From the IMG/VR virus record IMGVR_UViG_3300008262_000475, positions 1 to 28,011 of that record: a stretch of DNA of 28,011 nucleotides; one strand, given 5' to 3'. The stretch is from a virus. Within the stretch, counting starts at the first letter, position 1; each line of letters starts with the position of its first letter. The notes under the pieces are model-generated. The model saw nothing but the letters and a program-made list of their open reading frames with translations. It searched no databases and had not been told where the DNA came from. Of the stretch, positions 21,401 through 28,011 are shown one piece after another. The position numbers were made by a program, and so were the translations under genes.

Positions 21401-23664
21401 TCTTCTGAATTAATCTTAGTTCGCTGCCCGATTGCCTTAACTGCTGGAACTTTAGCCCCAGTTTTATTGAGTACCTTTTGCAATCCAGCACGAATTGGTC
21501 CAGTTGCTTCTCTTGAACCTGTAAATGTTCTAGTAAAGTTAGCCATCTTGCGACCAGTGCCAAGTGCAAAAGCACGAAGGTCACGTGAAGGAGCAGCAAG
21601 AACAAACATTGTTGCTTCATCAATAGCAGAACGGATACCAAGACGCGGGAATAGGGTCAAGATAGACCAAGCATCCACTATCTTCTTTGAGAATGAACCC
21701 TGTGTGGCACCACCAACTGCATAAATTAAGTTCTTCTTAGAGATTCCGTCACGACTTGACTTAATGCTCCAAATCATGGAGCCAATCTCGTCATAAGGCA
21801 ATGAACCTACAGCATATGTTGACTGGTATGCATGGATTGGACCAATGCCGTCAAGGTATAAACCGTTTTCGTTCTGCTTAATTGCACCTTCAGGCATAAG
21901 TTTAGCGTGTTCTGGGTTAACTCTGGATTCTTTTTTAGTAGCAAAGCCAGATGTTGTTCCATACTTGTTAAGCAATGTCTTCTCAATGAGTTCTTCTCCA
22001 CGGATTTCTCCGCCAAGACCCATTGAGTACATAGTAGATGCATCAAGGTTACGCAAAATTACATATTGTTCGTCAGCACTAGATGCTAGAAACTTAACAG
22101 TAAGGGCTTCAGCCATATCACGTGGTAGTAATAGACGAGCACGAGCAGTAAAATTAGCAGCAGTAGTAATTGCATTACGACCTGTGCGTACTTCTGCTCC
22201 AGCAGGAGAGCGAGAAGCAAGTTGACCAATACGCTTCCAGCGTTTAATCTCCTTGTTTGCTTCTAGCACAACTCCAAAGTCTGCTTTGTCTGGACTTGTC
22301 AGACGCTTCATTGTATCTTCTGGATTTAAGAAAGCCTTTATTACTGGCTCCATAGCCTTATCTACTTCTTCAGCAGAACGACCAGCACCAGCAAATGTGG
22401 TTTTAGATGTATTGTTAAATACACCATCAAGATACTTAGAAAATTCTTCACCAAGCAAGCGACGCTTCTTAGCAGTAACGACACCGTTACGCATGTAAGT
22501 CATGCCGTCAACGCGACCAGACATCATTAGGTGCAGGTTAGAAGCACCTTCAAAGTAATCCTGTGCGCCCTTAGCGCTAAATACTTTTCCACGTGCAAGA
22601 ACTTCTACAGCCTGACGGTCTGCGTATCCAGGAAAGTTAGTAGAGATTTCTCTAAATGCTTCAGCCTTAGCAGCACCAGTTGCTTCATCATACTTCTTGA
22701 TTGCTGGTCCAAGGTCTTCTTCCCAAAGTTTTACTAACTTAGGTTCAGTTTTAAATGCAGTCTCTACTGCACGCTCAACTGGGATACCGTTATCAACAGC
22801 CTTAAGAATGCTGTTCTTAATTCGCTCACCTTTAGTGACACCCTTGCTGAGACCACCTGTAAGCCAGGTAAGTGGGTCAATAGCAATCTGGTAAATAAAG
22901 TCTACAGTTCCAGAGATTTTATTCTCTTGGTTATTTACATAGTCATATGTAGGTCCGCCACCCTTTGGTGGCTTTGTAGCCATCATACGAACAAGGTCAC
23001 GACCTGGGCTAATCTGGGCAAACTTAACATTGTCCATTACCTGTTTGAAGTTACTTGAATCATCATATGCTTTTTGAATTGAAGCGAGAACCTTCTCGTC
23101 AATCTTTCCATATGACTCAAGGATTTCTCCAGGAGTTTTACCATCTAGTAATCCTTGTGCAACAAATACATCTTCGTTACCAAAGTAATTCTTTGCTTTA
23201 TCTAGTGCTCCGACATCATACATGTCTGTGCCATTCCAAGCATCAGTCCATGTCTTGCCATCAAACAAATCTTCGCCTTGTGCAACCTGACGAGCGACCT
23301 TATACGGTGTGTTGATAAGTCGGTTATATTGACCACCAAGTTTGAATAGACCAATCAATGGGCTTGCTGCAACCTTTAGAGCACCACCAAGAACACCCTG
23401 TACTTTGTCAGTAGCAGTAGGCATTGGCTGTAAATAGTCAGCATCTTTAAATAGAAACTTTAGTTGCTCTTGTGCTTTACCACCAAGGCGGTCAAACTCT
23501 TTGCGAGCAGTGTCGCCTTCCATCTTTGTTAACTGACGGTGCTTCTTAATTGCATAACTCATTTGTTCTACCTGATTAATTTCACCAGGCTTTAAGTTTG
23601 CAGTCTTAGCAGCAGTATAAAGATTAGGAGATACTTCAGCAACAACTGGCTTTAGATATTGCAT
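18481..23664 (-). CDS. Giant 1727-aa virion protein, candidate DNA-ejection protein
   Basis: At 5.2 kb this is by far the longest gene here. It is mostly helical and charged, with a few hydrophobic patches that could touch membranes: residues about 88-111 (VQGVLGGALKVAASPLIGLF), 254-272 (VDFIYQIAIDPLTWLTGG) and about 1290-1315 (around IAGLGVITFKNILGSVPG). I looked for a lysozyme or transglycosylase active site, kinase or Walker motif, and RNA-polymerase DxDGD motif and saw none. Podoviruses carry one internal protein of 1000-3500 aa (T7 gp16, N4 virion RNA polymerase) that is ejected ahead of the DNA, and size and company fit that role. It is not a siphovirus-type tape measure by context, since no tube or chaperone genes are present. 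The assignment is inference. Both ends are TAATG-coupled. Confidence 0.6.
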   Translation of the reverse strand: MQYLKPVVAEVSPNLYTAAKTANLKPGEINQVEQMSYAIKKHRQLTKMEGDTARKEFDRLGGKAQEQLKFLFKDADYLQPMPTATDKVQGVLGGALKVAASPLIGLFKLGGQYNRLINTPYKVARQVAQGEDLFDGKTWTDAWNGTDMYDVGALDKAKNYFGNEDVFVAQGLLDGKTPGEILESYGKIDEKVLASIQKAYDDSSNFKQVMDNVKFAQISPGRDLVRMMATKPPKGGGPTYDYVNNQENKISGTVDFIYQIAIDPLTWLTGGLSKGVTKGERIKNSILKAVDNGIPVERAVETAFKTEPKLVKLWEEDLGPAIKKYDEATGAAKAEAFREISTNFPGYADRQAVEVLARGKVFSAKGAQDYFEGASNLHLMMSGRVDGMTYMRNGVVTAKKRRLLGEEFSKYLDGVFNNTSKTTFAGAGRSAEEVDKAMEPVIKAFLNPEDTMKRLTSPDKADFGVVLEANKEIKRWKRIGQLASRSPAGAEVRTGRNAITTAANFTARARLLLPRDMAEALTVKFLASSADEQYVILRNLDASTMYSMGLGGEIRGEELIEKTLLNKYGTTSGFATKKESRVNPEHAKLMPEGAIKQNENGLYLDGIGPIHAYQSTYAVGSLPYDEIGSMIWSIKSSRDGISKKNLIYAVGGATQGSFSKKIVDAWSILTLFPRLGIRSAIDEATMFVLAAPSRDLRAFALGTGRKMANFTRTFTGSREATGPIRAGLQKVLNKTGAKVPAVKAIGQRTKINSEEALTVAARVDAIERLAKSLDIDSALLTNMEKREVIVDEVMSMYSRYIDADSAEYLRQAFIHQPEALYSAANSVVGRSGLSGQYGEEVQRAILTPSQLSLAMDETGVKLNAVSKDIDIATLTEREATLVHFEKFVKQFVGNKFVVNETTIINPAETFFRYEGFRPGVIDPKTGKEMLELALDDSMMKLGYSFNGLSGVWEKGTGNAAKIADEFLEASANTVFQRAKGYSDADITRIQLSRMFNDMYETFSGGVDNFNENLWNLIKQNLREMKTDLKRTPTWNQAIAKISLDDFADATDGFRITGTVASELGVGNYADTENLFKRLGNGAMDMMDKQVTGIFRQPAVMVAYTGLRKKYAGLEREFARQQYDVLSGGVFKNTLPEAKKLELKKQADDIAEKRFTELATREAADTILKFADNPAIRSNFAFSARTIGRYYRATEDFYRRIYRLKDVSPRVLYRMRLAHLGLDATGMVHYDQDNEPYVMMPMDDILFKATDTTVRVLTGKSGYSQPQFNEFTLKLRMVNPSFSQDAGTPTISGPIAGLGVITFKNILGSVPGSLPFIGEKIDPTLEQTAEAIDTFALGNLGDNIDIRRAIVPSSLQRIWSILPFDEKNRQEVTAAQQAMAYNAANGRFLDPNSTEEEKNEYLKNIRISAHNVIALRNILGLISPVAPTMQDSKGIPDYIKDTGITSLRSEFFDILNSVSKMNQGDVDDPYELALSTFTGKYPGKLIYTVSPTEKGSKVVIKNTEGLKNWAIKNKGLISTYGEAAYIFAPQVGEFNAGTYNWLKAAGLIETKTLEKYYQDLMVAEDKNTYYQIGKQEKETLANESDPQIRTQIIKQATAARDALKAANPLLNPALIGEGNNIGDEEVMLGRVEEMIGNPNTPVEAATRKRMSTAIRLMREYIAFVRNPDMGNIINGTELKAERKRQVEAQLKELTTGDPYITEANRAIFRSILNFYSRDSYFAYKELMR

Positions 23665-24089
23665 TAGTACCCCTGGTCTGTGAGTTTCCTATAAATTAAT
23701 TCCGCATCTCCCGATGGGTCAAACTGTGTTAGGTAACGAATAGTGTCAATTAAAGACTGCGAACGATTACCCATATTAGGCATTGCTTCTGAACCTGGAC
23801 CCGCACCAATATCTAATCCAGCAGTTAGTGGCTCATCTGGTCTTTCTGTTGGAGCATTCAATGAAAGTACTGATGGCATTGTAGGAAGTTCTGGTGCTTT
23901 TGGCATTGGGCTTCCGCCAGACATAGGTGCTGCAGTTTGCTGCGCCATTGTGTTTTCACCATATGGCATACCAGGCATATACTTAGCGCCTTGTGCTGGT
24001 CCACCATCTGTGCGCTGTGATAGCGCACCAGGACCTGATGTAGGTGCTGGGTTTTCTGGCTTGCGGTATCCGCCTCTTGTTTCAGCCAT
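23664..24089 (-). CDS. 141-aa Pro/Gly/Met-rich protein after the portal
   Basis: The first 110 residues are low-complexity and probably disordered (ETRGGYRKPENPAPTSGPGA; PMSGGSPMPKAPELPTMPSV). A short C-terminal helix follows (SQSLIDTIRYLTQFD) and then SGDAELIYRKLTDQGY. The opening RGGYRKP-ENPAP-SGPGALSQRTDGG is a pattern I recall from many uncultured aquatic tailed phages, without a known role. Joined by single-base overlaps to both neighbours. It may be a linker between portal and internal core; this is a guess from gene order. Confidence 0.65.
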   Translation of the reverse strand: MAETRGGYRKPENPAPTSGPGALSQRTDGGPAQGAKYMPGMPYGENTMAQQTAAPMSGGSPMPKAPELPTMPSVLSLNAPTERPDEPLTAGLDIGAGPGSEAMPNMGNRSQSLIDTIRYLTQFDPSGDAELIYRKLTDQGY

Positions 24090-24334
24090 TAGTCATCATC
24101 CTCATCGTCGTATGGAATATTATCAATTTTGTTTGGTAGGTCTGGAATAATCCAGTCTGGGTAAGACTCAACATCTTGAATCATTGATAGTGCAATTGGT
24201 TCTGAAAATCCTGCAACGCGTAGCGCTTTGTAGTATTCATTAATTGCAATGCAATGTTTTTCTAGCGCAGAATAATCATCATTAAGTACGGTTGCTACTT
24301 TTGCTTTGCGTACTGGCTTCTTACGTGCTGCCAT
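24089..24334 (-). CDS. 81-aa protein with basic N- and acidic C-terminus
   Basis: Starts MAARKKPVRKAKVATVLNDD with AAGGGATAATC before the ATG at 24334. The middle is a helix-turn-helix-sized helical part (YSALEKHCIAINEYYKALRV; SEPIALSMIQDVESYP), and the end is very acidic (NIPYDDEDDD). It follows the portal by 11 bases. Charge segregation suggests binding to an acidic and a basic partner. No family is recognised. Confidence 0.65.
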   Translation of the reverse strand: MAARKKPVRKAKVATVLNDDYSALEKHCIAINEYYKALRVAGFSEPIALSMIQDVESYPDWIIPDLPNKIDNIPYDDEDDD

Positions 24335-24345
24335 GATTATCCCTT

Positions 24346-26091
24346 CTAAATTATTTGTTGTTGTCTAATCTGTGCTGAACCTGATGCTTGACCGTCAGAA
24401 CCTAAACGGCTAAGCAGCATTTGCAAATCTGGTCGTGCTTGTGCAGGAGCGCCCCCTACTGGAGCGCCAGGAGCAGAGGGGACGGGTTGCTCGACTGGAG
24501 TCCCAGCAGGGGGATTCTCTGGTGTAAACACTTCCTCAATAACATCCTCAATCTGTCTACCTTCTTTACGTCCCTTGATTGCCATAGCAATCTTCTGAAT
24601 GATAGGTAGAGGGTCTTGTCCCTGAGAAGCCATTTGTGGAATTGTTTGTGTATATGCTTGTAGTGAACCAATGAGAGCCTTACGAAGTTTCTCAACTTCA
24701 ATCTTCTCTTGTTCCTGTGTGACGTTAATGCCAAACGGCATTTCTCGTTGAGCCAAGTCAACGGAAATTAAATCGCCACCCAATGCTTGAAGCATAAAAA
24801 TAAGTCCCTGTGCTGGGTTAAGCCCAGCCAGCATGCCGTAGCGAACATCTGCAGAATAGTCACCCTTAATATTCTTAGATGGTGTGTACTCAAGTGCATA
24901 TGGAGCACCAGCGTCTACGCCACGAATTGTTTTCTTTTCGTCAAATATTAATTCGTCAACCTCAAAACAAATTGAGATAACGTTCTTAAGCGCTGAGGCA
25001 AAGATAGCCTGAGCAGATTTAACTTGCGTATCGAATCCACCCATGAGTGCTTGCACACCCTGACCAGTAATAATTGACGCATCAACATTACCAGTACGTG
25101 ATTCTGGATAACGCGTTCCAGTACGCAGTTCTCCTTGTAGAATCTGCTGTTCATTAAATGCACCAGCAGGGATAGGAAGTTCTACACGACGAACACCAGC
25201 AGGATTGTTTGTGCGGATGACACCGTCGCCACCAAACTCAAACTCCTGCACATCACTAGGTAAGACAAGCGGTGCTTGTACTGACTTCTCTGCTGCTTCC
25301 ATTGCAAGTAATGCAAAACGATTTCGAAGCAACTGAATACCAAGTACATCATCAAACTGTCCACGCATCTCTCCATCTACAGATGGACGACGTGCGATAT
25401 GGACTAGCATCTTCTTTAGTGGGTTTTCCGCTGTTGATACTGCGTAGTTTCCGCGGTCTGGAATATAAATTACAGACTGCTCTTTATCGTAGTATCGAAT
25501 TACAGTTAGGTAGCCGTTCATATCCTGGTCATAACCATCATCACCAAGAATGCCAGCCTCATGCTCAGGGAACTGAGCAACCAACTCTGCCATTGTCATG
25601 CGGTATTTCTTAGCAAAAGCAATGCAACGCCCATAGCGGTCATACTCTGGGTAAGCACCTACAGGGTTTTCTATGCGAACGCGTGGCAGTTTTGCTTCTT
25701 CGTCGAATTCTATGATGAATGGGACGAAACCAAATGTGATGTACCAGTCTGCACCAGTATACATCTGCACCTGTAAATCGGAATTGATGAAGTAGTTTGC
25801 AGCAATACGTGTACGTGTATCGGCAAACTTACGTGATTTATCTTCTACTTGATTAATTGCAGAGCAGTTAATCGCTGGAAGCGGAGCCATTACTTCTGAT
25901 AGGTCGCGTGCAACAATGTCAATAAAGTTTGCTACTACGTTTGCATCTACTCCGTCTGGAAAGAAGTCAGGATAGACGCTAGAAATTTGACCACGACGTA
26001 CTGCTAGGACATCTTCATGTCTAGAATCGCGCTCGCGTGCGCGGTGTTTAAGCGACTCAACACGCGCCGCAATCTGCTTAACTGTTAACAT
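24346..26091 (-). CDS. Portal protein
   Basis: 581 aa, typical for portals. The N-terminal helix (VESLKHRARERDSRHEDVLAV) is followed by the wing/stem part: ANVVANFIDIVARDLSEVMA, YTGADWYITFGFVPFIIEFD, and RVRIENPVGAYPEYDRYGRC, the last being a common portal block. Later come LGIQLLRNRFALLAMEAAEK and the stretch GVRRVELPIPAGAFNEQQIL, then a tunnel-like helix and a Pro-rich C-terminus (NPPAGTPVEQPVPSAPG). It is two genes downstream of the terminase and upstream of the core and capsid genes, as expected for the dodecameric DNA channel at one vertex. RBS TTAGGA lies before the ATG at 26091. Confidence 0.85.
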   Translation of the reverse strand: MLTVKQIAARVESLKHRARERDSRHEDVLAVRRGQISSVYPDFFPDGVDANVVANFIDIVARDLSEVMAPLPAINCSAINQVEDKSRKFADTRTRIAANYFINSDLQVQMYTGADWYITFGFVPFIIEFDEEAKLPRVRIENPVGAYPEYDRYGRCIAFAKKYRMTMAELVAQFPEHEAGILGDDGYDQDMNGYLTVIRYYDKEQSVIYIPDRGNYAVSTAENPLKKMLVHIARRPSVDGEMRGQFDDVLGIQLLRNRFALLAMEAAEKSVQAPLVLPSDVQEFEFGGDGVIRTNNPAGVRRVELPIPAGAFNEQQILQGELRTGTRYPESRTGNVDASIITGQGVQALMGGFDTQVKSAQAIFASALKNVISICFEVDELIFDEKKTIRGVDAGAPYALEYTPSKNIKGDYSADVRYGMLAGLNPAQGLIFMLQALGGDLISVDLAQREMPFGINVTQEQEKIEVEKLRKALIGSLQAYTQTIPQMASQGQDPLPIIQKIAMAIKGRKEGRQIEDVIEEVFTPENPPAGTPVEQPVPSAPGAPVGGAPAQARPDLQMLLSRLGSDGQASGSAQIRQQQII

Positions 26092-26116
26092 TATTGTCCT
26101 AACGATTGATTAAAAA

Positions 26117-26611
26117 TTACTTAGACTTCTTTTTCTTTGCTGCTTCTTTTGCCAAGCGAGCATTAGTTGCTGCAAAGCGAGCAGATACTCCCGATGGAAC
26201 TTCTTCCAATTTTGCACGAGACATTTTTTCTTTTGAAACAAGTTTATCAATATTAGATTCAAACTTTTTAATTTCGCTCTGGTTCATCTTGCGAGCCTTA
26301 GGCTTATTAACTTTTGGCTTGCCAGCATTTGCAACACGAGCATCTCTTGCCTTCCCAACAGTACGACCTACACCACCACGAGAAACGCTAGAAAGAACAC
26401 TTTCCCAAGCCTTTGCATTATTAGGAGGATTGCCAATTGGTTTAGCCGCAGGCTTTACGCGAACAGCAGATTTAGGTTCAGCAAGTGGCTTAGTCTTCTT
26501 AGCAGTTTTAATTGCTTTCTTAACGGACTTTTTTGCTGCGTCCTTAGCCATCTTTCGTGCTACAAGTTTAGCAGCGGCTAGTGCTGCTGCTCCTACGAGT
26601 GGTGCTGCCAT
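26117..26611 (-). CDS. Basic protein with MAAPLVGAA N-terminus, between terminase and portal
   Basis: 164 aa from the ATG at 26611, which has AGGAACTAAC before it; a start at 26641 would add ten residues but would overlap the terminase. The N-terminus MAAPLVGAAALAAAKLVARK is nearly the same as that of the 289-aa gene at 11247-12116. The rest is Lys/Ala/Pro-rich (KKSVKKAIKTAKKTKPLAEP; AKARDARVANAGKPKVNKPK of similar style) and ends AKEAAKKKKSK. The helix plus basic tail suits nucleic acid or membrane binding. It is too basic for a usual small terminase and has no HTH. Function unknown. Confidence 0.65.
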   Translation of the reverse strand: MAAPLVGAAALAAAKLVARKMAKDAAKKSVKKAIKTAKKTKPLAEPKSAVRVKPAAKPIGNPPNNAKAWESVLSSVSRGGVGRTVGKARDARVANAGKPKVNKPKARKMNQSEIKKFESNIDKLVSKEKMSRAKLEEVPSGVSARFAATNARLAKEAAKKKKSK

Positions 26612-26619
26612 GTTAGTTC

Positions 26620-28011
26620 CTATCCGAATGTTTCTTGCCACTGCTCTTGATAAGCAGCGTCTAGGTTAATTGTTTGCCGTTTTGATAGTTGCGCTTTAGT
26701 TGCCCAACGGTTTTCTTTGTAGCGGCTGGTAAAAGATGCCGCTTGCATTAATTCCTTGGCACGCAATACAGCAAACCAAAGCGCCATCACACAGTCGGTC
26801 TTACCTCTAGTGTTAGGTTTCCAAGTCATCAACTGCTGAAGCAAGGACTTCATGCCCTCTGAACCTTCAGTAGATGGGAACTCGATTGAGTTGTTATCTT
26901 GGAACTTGCCTTCACGTAGGGTTCCAAAGAACGTAGACATAGATGCTACGCCCAAGTTTGTGTCCCATTTGTTCTTGCCAGTAAAGTGTGGTTTTAAATC
27001 ACAACCATACTGGGCAAGCCAATTACGTAAGTCATCATCTAGGGCATAGCCCTTCTGATGAGCGTTAATCTCTACACGCAATTCGTTAGGTCGGTACTTA
27101 ACTACCAACTCTTCAATCGTGTTTCTAATCTTGGCTGGTGTAGGCTCCGACATGTTTATACAGTCAAGCACATATATACGGCTATCTGCTGAGTTATAAG
27201 TAATAACTACAAATGCAGAGTTACCTGTCATAGCAGGGTCAAAACCAATAATGGTATAGCCACTGACACGGCTAGGATGTCCAAGCCTCTCTGGGTCAAG
27301 CGGACCGCGCTTGCGCATACCGTTGACACAGCCTTGCACCAAAGGTGCTGAGAAGATTGCATCTTCAGTCACATCCTCTTGCTGGTAGACAAGCGCCCAA
27401 GTAGAAGCGGTAACTTCACCACGTCTCTTATTAAGGGCTTCGCCATTCCACTTGGGATATAGACCATCTGCATCTGGAGTATCTTCATCCCCGTCCCAAG
27501 GAATATCAGAACGACCCCATAGGGTCACCCAGTCTTCAACCTTCTCTTTGTACTCAAGGACTGCGGGCATACCCATATAGGTAAATGGGCTCTTACCGTT
27601 AGACCAGTACTTCGGGTCACGTAACTCTTTATAGAAATCTGTAGGGGCAATTCGCGTGCCCACAATAAGCAACTTACCGTTCTTGCCCAGACGGGTAATA
27701 ACTTCCTTCTGGAGCCAGTTAATCTGCTTCTCATACTCATGGGCGTTAGCCGTAGTAATGCAGTCGTCCAAAATAATCAAATCTGCACGAGCACCGTAAA
27801 TCTGTCCACCCATACCTAGGGCTTGGATAGTCGGGTCCTTCTCAGATGAATCACGCGCATCGCCACCAAGGTAGACGGTATCTACACGCCAGGTATCTGC
27901 GTCACCCTTCCAACCGCCTTCAGGACCGAACGCATTCTGCATCTTGGCGTAACGAGGGTGGGACAACCTATTTTTAATTGAGTACACAAACTCACGTGCT
28001 TTGTTCAACGT
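26620..28011 (-). CDS. Terminase large subunit, C-terminal part (cut by window edge)
   Basis: 463 codons are present; the frame is open through the right edge, so the ATPase N-terminus with its Walker A lies outside. Numbered from the TTG at 28008, the Walker B with catalytic acidic pair is LIILDD (77-82), and the coupling motif is LLIVGTR (113-119). The nuclease domain has the RNase H-like acids Asp257 in IIGFDPAMTG, Glu313 in RVEINAHQKG and Asp405 in GKTDCVMALWFAV. The enzyme pumps DNA into the head through the portal and cuts concatemers. The TTG is not a real start. No small subunit is visible in this window. Confidence 0.9.
   Translation of the reverse strand, partial: TLNKAREFVYSIKNRLSHPRYAKMQNAFGPEGGWKGDADTWRVDTVYLGGDARDSSEKDPTIQALGMGGQIYGARADLIILDDCITTANAHEYEKQINWLQKEVITRLGKNGKLLIVGTRIAPTDFYKELRDPKYWSNGKSPFTYMGMPAVLEYKEKVEDWVTLWGRSDIPWDGDEDTPDADGLYPKWNGEALNKRRGEVTASTWALVYQQEDVTEDAIFSAPLVQGCVNGMRKRGPLDPERLGHPSRVSGYTIIGFDPAMTGNSAFVVITYNSADSRIYVLDCINMSEPTPAKIRNTIEELVVKYRPNELRVEINAHQKGYALDDDLRNWLAQYGCDLKPHFTGKNKWDTNLGVASMSTFFGTLREGKFQDNNSIEFPSTEGSEGMKSLLQQLMTWKPNTRGKTDCVMALWFAVLRAKELMQAASFTSRYKENRWATKAQLSKRQTINLDAAYQEQWQETFG

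Noticed and set aside
18481-23664. Virion RNA polymerase (N4 or crAss-like) in the 1727-aa protein
   Set aside because: No DxDGD-type catalytic motif or other polymerase block was found by reading the sequence; size alone is not enough.
26106-26669. A 187-codon plus-strand frame
   Set aside because: It lies opposite the basic 164-aa gene; its composition (Ala, Leu, Phe, Ser) is what the reverse of Lys/Ala-rich codons gives.

Overview
This window reads as the late (structural plus lysis) half of a tailed phage genome. Every supported gene lies on the minus strand, so transcription runs from the right edge to the left edge. It ends at a strong intrinsic terminator near base 30. G+C looks like the low 40s % by eye (not computed), the standard genetic code fits, and no tRNA, integrase or plus-strand gene was seen. 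The absence of any tape measure, tail tube, sheath or frameshifted tail-chaperone gene, together with an N4 gp56-type capsid protein and one giant internal-type protein, suggests a short-tailed (podovirus-like) particle. A CHAP endolysin and an r1t-like holin with no recognisable spanin pair point to a host with a Gram-positive type envelope. Several small proteins resemble ones I remember from uncultured freshwater phages, so a low-GC aquatic actinobacterium is my best guess. That host call is inference.

Right to left: the terminase large subunit (cut by the edge), a small basic protein, the portal, two small proteins, a 1727-aa virion protein and two further large helical proteins, a scaffold-like acidic protein and the major capsid protein (about 28.0-14.1 kb). 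Then come a Cys-rich protein, five consecutive very basic proteins and a head-tail connector candidate (14.0-10.4 kb). Next is the adsorption region (10.4-2.65 kb): a fiber with a decapeptide array, then two related modules that each combine a small beta protein with a glycine-rich adhesin, then a large probable propeller-like tail protein. The lysis end (2.65-0.08 kb) has four small membrane proteins, a proline/glutamate-rich secreted protein and the CHAP endolysin.

Thirteen gene junctions are one-base TAATG or TAGTG stop-start overlaps, so translation is probably coupled over long stretches. The few non-coding gaps carry hairpins: after the capsid gene, before the scaffold gene, and at the end of the operon.

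The most striking signal is a perfect 19-bp tandem duplication at 2232-2269. It splits the proline-rich secreted protein into two reading frames, and removing one copy restores a single continuous gene. Other points of interest are the duplicated adhesin modules, two head-region genes sharing the N-terminus MAAPLVGAAALAAA, and the block of basic proteins between the capsid and connector genes.
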